In this document: positions 23,171-25,582 of the stretch, in pieces
Layout: every line of letters begins with the position of its first letter
How positions within the stretch are numbered: position 1 is the first letter of the stretch
Assembly (NCBI GenBank): GCA_002364005.1
Contig: DEXG01000017.1
Span: 52,714-78,295, forward strand
Origin: Phycisphaerales bacterium UBA3190
Lineage (GTDB): Bacteria; Planctomycetota; Phycisphaerae; Phycisphaerales; UBA1924
DNA: 25,582 bases
Direction of reading: 5' to 3'
The notes under the pieces: model-generated
The model's input: the letters and a program-made list of their open reading frames with translations, nothing else
Database searches by the model: none
What the model was told of the DNA's origin: nothing
Position numbers and translations under genes: made by a program

Positions 23171-24475
23171 TCACAGATCCAGCATCAATCGTGCCGGATC
23201 CTCGATCGCGTCCTTGATCGACACCAAGAACTGCACTGCCTCGGCACCGTCGACGATGCGATGGTCGTAGCTCACAGCAAGATACATCATCGGACGCAGG
23301 GCAATCTGACCCGAGCCCGCCGGGTACTCGATCGCACGCTTCTTGATCCCGTGCATGCCCAGAATGGCACTCTGCGGCGGGTTGAGGATCGGGGTGGACA
23401 TCAGCGAGCCGAAGATGCCGCCGTTGGTGATCGTGAAGGTGCCACCCTGCATCTCTTCGAGGGTGATCTTCCCGTCGCGGGCACGCAGGGCCATGTCCTT
23501 GATGTTCTTTTCGATCTCAGCGAAGGTCATCTGCTCAGCGTTACGCAGCACGGGCACCACCAGCCCCTTGGGACCTGAGACCGCGATGGCGACATCGTTG
23601 TAGTTGTGGTGCTCGATCGCCGGCTTGCCGTTGTCGCCCTGGGTGATGTAGGCGTTGATCAGCGGGAACTTCTGCAGGGCCTGGGTGGTCGCCTTGACGA
23701 AGAAGGACATGAACCCGAGGTTCACGCCGTGCTTCTCGCCGAACTTTTCCTTGTGCTGCTTGCGCAGGTCCATAACTGCGCCCATGTCGACCTCGTTGAA
23801 GGTCGTGAGCATCGCCGCGGTCTGCTGGGCCTCGACGAGTCGCGACGCGATCGCCTGACGCATGGGGCTCATGCGTTCCTGCTTGGCCTCACGCACCACG
23901 CCAGCGGACGCCGGAGCGGCTGTGGCACCTGCGGCACCGTTCTGATGGGTCTGAATCCAGGCGAGCACATCCTGCTCGCGGATGCGACCCGCGGCTCCTG
24001 TGCCGGAGATCTGCTTGAGATCGACGCCCTGATCGTCAGCGAGCTTGCGTGCCAGCGGGGTCGCCTTCGCTTCTGAGTTGCTCGCGGGCGCTGCGGGCGC
24101 GGTGGCGACGGCAGCAGCGGGTGCTGGCGCTGATGCCGCGGCAGGGGCTGGGGCCGGCGTTGCTTCGGCCTTGGGCGCAGGGGCGGATGCCTCGGGTTCG
24201 GGCGTGGCATCCCCATCACCGCCACCGGCGGGTTTCTCAGCGCTCTCGTCGATCTCTCCGACTGTTGCGCCGACATCGACCTCGTCACCCTCGCTGGCAC
24301 CATGCTTCACGATGCCCGACGCGGGTGCGGGGACTTCCATGGTGACCTTGTCGGTCTCGAGTTCGAGCACCGTCTCGTCACGCTCGACATAGGCACCGTC
24401 CTCAACAGTCCATGTTGAGATGATGCCGCTGGTGACTGATTCGCCGACATTGGGGATGACGATCTGTGTTGCCAT
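23171..24475 (-). CDS. sucB: Dihydrolipoyllysine-residue succinyltransferase, E2 of 2-oxoglutarate dehydrogenase
   Basis: 434 residues. The lipoyl domain has 'LELETDKVTMEVPAP' with lipoyl-Lys43; a long Ala/Pro linker (about 90-140) follows; then the E3-binding domain 'ATPLARKLADDQGVDL' to 'GRIREQDVLAW'; and the catalytic domain with 'GSLMSTPILNPPQSAILGMH' and 'SYDHRIVDGAEAVQFL' (His405, Asp409). The 'GSL.STPI.NPPQ' form is that of the 2-oxoglutarate, not the pyruvate, complex. It transfers succinyl groups to CoA in the TCA cycle. Start at 24475 matches the family N-terminus 'MATQIVIPNVGES'. It follows sucA by 41 bp. Confidence 0.95.
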   Translation of the reverse strand: MATQIVIPNVGESVTSGIISTWTVEDGAYVERDETVLELETDKVTMEVPAPASGIVKHGASEGDEVDVGATVGEIDESAEKPAGGGDGDATPEPEASAPAPKAEATPAPAPAAASAPAPAAAVATAPAAPASNSEAKATPLARKLADDQGVDLKQISGTGAAGRIREQDVLAWIQTHQNGAAGATAAPASAGVVREAKQERMSPMRQAIASRLVEAQQTAAMLTTFNEVDMGAVMDLRKQHKEKFGEKHGVNLGFMSFFVKATTQALQKFPLINAYITQGDNGKPAIEHHNYNDVAIAVSGPKGLVVPVLRNAEQMTFAEIEKNIKDMALRARDGKITLEEMQGGTFTITNGGIFGSLMSTPILNPPQSAILGMHGIKKRAIEYPAGSGQIALRPMMYLAVSYDHRIVDGAEAVQFLVSIKDAIEDPARLMLDL

Positions 24476-24516
24476 GTCTGAAATCCGATCCTGGTGAGTC
24501 GGGGATGGTCTCGGGG

Positions 24517-25582
24517 TCACGCGCGGGCCGCGGCGACCTTCTTATTCTTCTTGGGATCGCTCTCGGGCTTAGGCCCGATCGCCTTGGTAAGAATCTGTTC
24601 CTGCTCGATCTTGTGCTGAGACTTGGAACCCGTCGCCGGTGTGCTCGAACGCTGACGCCCGATGTACTGCCAGCGCTGCCAGCCCAGCTTCGTCTCGATC
24701 ATGTCGACCAGGAACTGGTACGCGCCGGCGTTGTAGGTCTCTTCCTGCACAAACACGCGCTCGGCCTTCTCAGGGTATCGCTCGTCGAGTTCCTTGAGCA
24801 GCTCGGTGTGCAGCGGGTACATCTGCTCGACGCGCAGGATCGCCGTGTCACGCTGATCGCGTGCAACGCGGCGCTCATCCAGCTCGTGGTACACCTTGCC
24901 CACGCAGTAGATCACCCGCTTGACCTTGCTCCGATCCCAGCCGTCCTGTTCGAAGCGTGGGTCGTCAAGGATCTCATGGAAACGCCCATCGACCAGCTCG
25001 CTGAGCGGGCTCGTCGGGATACGCAGGTAGCTCTTGGGCGTCATCACGACCAGCGGCTTGCGGTACTGGGCCTTGACCTGACGCCGGAGCATGTGGAAGG
25101 TCTGCGACGCGGTTGACGGGTAGACAACGAACATGTTGTCATTGCCGCAGAGCTGCAGGAACCGTTCCAGACGCGCCGAGCTGTGCTCGGGGCCTGCACC
25201 CTCGTAGCCGTGCGGGAGGAGCATGGTGAGCCCGCTCCAGCGGTCCCACTTGATCTCTGCAGAGGCGATGAACTGGTCCACGATCGCCTGAGCGCCGTTG
25301 TAGAAGTCGCCGAACTGGGCTTCCCAGATGATCAGCATGCCCGGGTCGCCGAGTGAGTAGCCGTACTCAAAGCCGAGGACGCCCTCCTCAGACAGCGGCG
25401 AGTCGTACACGCAGAACTTGGCCTGGCGTGGCTTGCCGTCGCTGCCCTCGCTGCCGGGCGGGGTTGCGGTGCCCTCGGTCCCAACCTCGCGGATCGAGTT
25501 GAGCGGTGTGTATGGCTCGCCCGACTCGAAATCACGGATCACGGCATGGCGATGCGAGAAGGTCCCGCGTCGACAATCCTGG
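24517..25582 (-). CDS. sucA: 2-oxoglutarate dehydrogenase E1, C-terminal part (5' end beyond window)
   Basis: Open from the window edge; about 355 codons visible. It begins 'QDCRRGTFSHRHAVIRD', the 'RGTFSHRHAV' signature of SucA, then 'DSPLSEEGVLGFEYGYS', 'LIIWEAQFGDFYNGAQ', 'LPHGYEGAGPEHSSARLERF' and 'PSTASQTFHMLRRQ', all typical of the thiamine-diphosphate enzyme's pyrimidine-binding and C-terminal domains, including the His of 'LPHGYEGAGPEHSS'. It ends 'KKNKKVAAARA', a short basic extension beyond the usual end. With sucB it decarboxylates 2-oxoglutarate in the TCA cycle; the third component (lpd) is not in view. Confidence 0.95.
   Translation of the reverse strand, partial: QDCRRGTFSHRHAVIRDFESGEPYTPLNSIREVGTEGTATPPGSEGSDGKPRQAKFCVYDSPLSEEGVLGFEYGYSLGDPGMLIIWEAQFGDFYNGAQAIVDQFIASAEIKWDRWSGLTMLLPHGYEGAGPEHSSARLERFLQLCGNDNMFVVYPSTASQTFHMLRRQVKAQYRKPLVVMTPKSYLRIPTSPLSELVDGRFHEILDDPRFEQDGWDRSKVKRVIYCVGKVYHELDERRVARDQRDTAILRVEQMYPLHTELLKELDERYPEKAERVFVQEETYNAGAYQFLVDMIETKLGWQRWQYIGRQRSSTPATGSKSQHKIEQEQILTKAIGPKPESDPKKNKKVAAARA

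Overview
The window looks like chromosomal DNA of a planctomycete, probably of the Phycisphaerae side of the phylum. The reasons are the combination of a 'CISCGYNLHGL' zinc-ribbon membrane protein, a stand-alone type II pseudopilin with an 'AFTLIELLVVIAIIALLIGILLPAL' type N-terminus (read as A-F at the processing site), two different GroELs, a high-GC coding bias, and a structured repeat of the 'agtgggacaggc...' type. This placement is inference from family resemblance; no marker rRNA is present. No tRNA, rRNA, CRISPR array, insertion sequence or phage gene was found.

Layout. (1) 1-6191: a partial SppA protease, a zinc-ribbon/six-helix membrane protein (both minus), an orphan MoxR AAA+ ATPase (plus), and a very large FAD/iron-sulphur dehydrogenase (minus) whose stop codon abuts that of MoxR. 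(2) 6262-10466: terminator, pseudopilin (minus) with a long structured leader, a RidA-like gene (plus), a transaldolase and an AMP-forming acyl-CoA ligase (both minus). (3) 10534-18741: one long minus-strand chaperone block, read in transcription order groEL2, groES, groEL1, a compositionally foreign small membrane-protein gene, dnaJ, grpE, an FmdB-type zinc ribbon, acpS and a beta-propeller-like protein. (4) 19107-22889 (plus): nuoA without its usual nuo partners, then a tightly packed run of DUF2752 membrane protein, two related lipoproteins, an unrecognised GT-B-like protein and a low-molecular-weight protein tyrosine phosphatase. (5) 22870-25582 (minus): the 2-oxoglutarate dehydrogenase genes sucA (partial) and sucB, followed by a small two-helix membrane protein.

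The most interesting part is the chaperone block. Both groEL start sites carry a tiny C-rich/AAA/Shine-Dalgarno hairpin that could act as a heat-opened switch; no CIRCE element is visible. groEL1 is bracketed by two directly oriented ~97-bp copies of a cloverleaf-like repeat, each starting 12-14 bp after a stop codon (of groES and of groEL1). An AT-richer gene of unknown function has been placed between groEL1 and dnaJ, only 2 bp ahead of dnaJ. The two GroELs differ in a predictable way: GroEL1 has the canonical substrate-binding tyrosines but no GGM tail, GroEL2 has a long Pro-interrupted GGM tail but Y203N in the apical binding site. These points are seen in the sequence; their regulatory or functional meaning is inference.
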